From contig JAFLTK010000244.1 in the NCBI GenBank assembly GCA_022511505.1, forward strand, positions 1 through 15,537: 15,537 bases of DNA, in the 5' to 3' direction. A program made the position numbers and the translations under genes. This document shows, one piece after another, positions 13,950 to 15,537 of this stretch. The first letter of the stretch is position 1. Every line of letters begins with the position of its first letter. The notes under the pieces are model-generated. The model was not told the origin of the DNA. It saw nothing but the letters and a program-made list of their open reading frames with translations, and searched no databases. The DNA comes from Muribaculaceae bacterium (GTDB lineage Bacteria > Bacteroidota > Bacteroidia > Bacteroidales > Muribaculaceae).

Positions 13950-15537
13950 ATGAAGAAACTTTTACTTTTATCGGCAGTTGCCGGACTTTGTGCAACGAGC
14001 GTGTATGCTCTTGAGCCGAAAATCTATCCCGGCGAAGCGTTTATGGGAGTATCGGCCAATAGTCAGTATGCTGTAAGTGCCGCTTATGGTCGCGTTGGTA
14101 TCTTTGACCTGGTATCGGGACAGAATTTTGAATATCTTCCCGATGATGAAACGTTCACAACGATGTATGGCTTGGTTCCGGGCAACAAGGTTTCAAATAA
14201 TGGCGTTGTTGTTGGTACTACCGACAATATCAATGCCGCCTATTGGAAAGATGGCGAGTGGAATGTCATCAAGTCGACTATCGGTCGCAATCTTGCCCAG
14301 CTCTATGGTATCTCCAATGATGGCAAGACTATCGTAGGTGCCGTGTCACCGATTTCCTACGGTGGTGACTACAATGGTTTGATGTTGTATCCTTGCTACT
14401 GGGAAGTTCAGGAAGATGGCACCTACGGTGACATTATCGACTTGCCTTATCCAACCGAGGACCTCACCGGCCGCACGCCCCAGTATATAACCGCATTTGC
14501 TGTCAGTGACGATGGCAACACTATTCTCGGTCAGGTTCAGGACTTTGCCGGTTCAATCATTGAGCCAATCATGTATACCAAGGATGCAAACGGCGAGTGG
14601 AGTTACACCATGATTCACAGCGAGCTTTTCCACCCCGAAGGGCTCACGCTTCCCGACTGCCCCGAAGATATGGACTATCCCCAGGCCGAGAGTTTCATGA
14701 CTCCCGAGGAAATCGCAGCATTTGAGGACGCTTTAAACGACTGGTATCTCTCGGGCGATGACAACTGGGATAACTATCCTCAGATTTCAGATTATATGAC
14801 CGACGAGGAGAAAGCAGCACTCGCTGCCGCCGAAGATGAATATGAAGTTTGGTATGAGCAGTTTATGAAATTCCAAGAGGCTTATATGGAACTCGTTGCT
14901 CGCGTGCCCACCTTTGAGTTCAACAACTTGGTTATGACTCCCGATGCCGGCTGTTTTGCAACTACTGCTATCAAGAACTATTTTGACCCCATGACTTGGG
15001 AATCATGGTCAGAATATAGTGTCTATAAGTTTAACTTGAACGATGGCACTTTCAAGGCCTATCCCACCAGCGGTCCCGACATTCTTGTATCTTCAATATC
15101 CGCCGCCGGCGATGTCCTCGGTTGCTCTCGCGCCAACAATCAGCCTTATTGTGCTTACATTCTCCCCGCCGACGGTGAACAGTTTGAAACTCTCGAAAAC
15201 TATATCGCCTCAAGTAATGCCTCTTTGGCCGACTGGATTAAGGAGAATATGACCCACTCCTACGAGTCGTTTGACTGGCTGACCGGCGAAATTGTTGTCG
15301 TTGAAAATCAGGTTATGACCGGTATTCCGTTCACCAACTCAGATTTGAGTTTGATAGTCACCTACTGCGAGAATCTGTGGGACTATGAGGATTTAACCGA
15401 TGTATATGGCTATATGTTTGGTCTCGAATCAAGCGGTATCCAGGCCGTTAAGGTTGGTACAGCCGGTGCCAAGTCGCTTGGCAAGGGTGTCCTCGGCTTT
15501 ACAGGCGACGTTGCCGCCGCCCAGGTTTATGACATGA
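13950..15537 (+). CDS. Secreted HAF-repeat beta-propeller-like protein, C-terminal end missing
   Basis: The frame opens at ATG 13950 and has no stop before the window ends, so 529 residues are visible. A signal peptide covers 1-20 (MKKLLLLSAVAGLCATSVYA). The body carries short repeats of the HAF type: GVSANSQYAVSAAYG at 33-47, KVSNNGVVVGTT then AAYWKDGEW at 80-104, LYGISNDGKTIVGA at 118-131, AFAVSDDGNTILGQV at 182-196, and SSISAAGDVLGCS at 381-393. Each reads as a conserved G/AxS-x-DG-x-xxxG unit, usual for extracellular propeller blades. An acidic helical insert lies at about 247-318 between repeats. The last residues, from SSGIQAVKVG to FTGDVAAAQVYDM, look like the start of a type IX secretion C-terminal domain. 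That would make it a cell-surface or secreted protein; the ligand is unknown. Its own strong promoter lies 100 bp upstream. Confidence 0.75.
   Translation, partial: MKKLLLLSAVAGLCATSVYALEPKIYPGEAFMGVSANSQYAVSAAYGRVGIFDLVSGQNFEYLPDDETFTTMYGLVPGNKVSNNGVVVGTTDNINAAYWKDGEWNVIKSTIGRNLAQLYGISNDGKTIVGAVSPISYGGDYNGLMLYPCYWEVQEDGTYGDIIDLPYPTEDLTGRTPQYITAFAVSDDGNTILGQVQDFAGSIIEPIMYTKDANGEWSYTMIHSELFHPEGLTLPDCPEDMDYPQAESFMTPEEIAAFEDALNDWYLSGDDNWDNYPQISDYMTDEEKAALAAAEDEYEVWYEQFMKFQEAYMELVARVPTFEFNNLVMTPDAGCFATTAIKNYFDPMTWESWSEYSVYKFNLNDGTFKAYPTSGPDILVSSISAAGDVLGCSRANNQPYCAYILPADGEQFETLENYIASSNASLADWIKENMTHSYESFDWLTGEIVVVENQVMTGIPFTNSDLSLIVTYCENLWDYEDLTDVYGYMFGLESSGIQAVKVGTAGAKSLGKGVLGFTGDVAAAQVYDM

Overview
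The window looks like chromosomal DNA of a Bacteroidales bacterium, probably Muribaculaceae-like. Three things suggest this: the promoters fit the Bacteroidota TTTG / TAnnTTTG pattern, Shine-Dalgarno sequences are weak or absent, and the gene families are typical of the phylum (complete Bat aerotolerance locus, DUF4290, HU proteins with membrane tails, a secreted protein with a T9SS-like end). The family-level assignment is inference. I see no tRNA, rRNA, CRISPR array, insertion sequence or phage gene.

Layout from left to right. Positions 1-126 hold the first 42 codons of a small helix-turn-helix protein read leftwards, followed by a 287-bp AT-rich gap. Positions 414-8894, all on the minus strand, form one tightly packed eight-gene Bat locus transcribed right to left: moxR, a DUF58 protein, a membrane protein with a BatD-like layout, batA, batB, batC, batD, batE. 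Positions 9046-13390, also minus, are a second packed run read from the right: DUF4290 protein, rimM, a small acidic protein, a periplasmic OmpA-like protein, a GtrB/DPM-type glycosyltransferase, a small HU protein and a membrane-tethered HU-like protein. The 151-bp gap between the two runs carries a long imperfect hairpin (8987-9033), a possible moxR promoter and a GC hairpin in the leader. Positions 13391-13949 are a divergent regulatory region. It has a near-ideal promoter for each direction and, between them, a minus-strand intrinsic terminator with no gene to terminate. From 13950 to the right edge is an open secreted beta-propeller-like protein (HAF-type repeats) whose stop lies beyond the window.

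How the genes fit together. MoxR is an AAA+ ATPase of the kind that remodels proteins with von Willebrand A domains. BatA, BatB and the DUF58 protein each keep a MIDAS metal site. BatC and BatE bring TPR repeats. BatD and the 320-residue protein bring extracytoplasmic beta domains on membrane anchors. Together they suggest an inner-membrane and periplasmic chaperone-like complex, linked in other bacteria to oxygen or envelope stress. The second run mixes ribosome maturation (RimM), envelope functions (OmpA-like protein, glycosyltransferase) and nucleoid-type proteins, one of which is predicted to tether DNA or a partner to the inner membrane.
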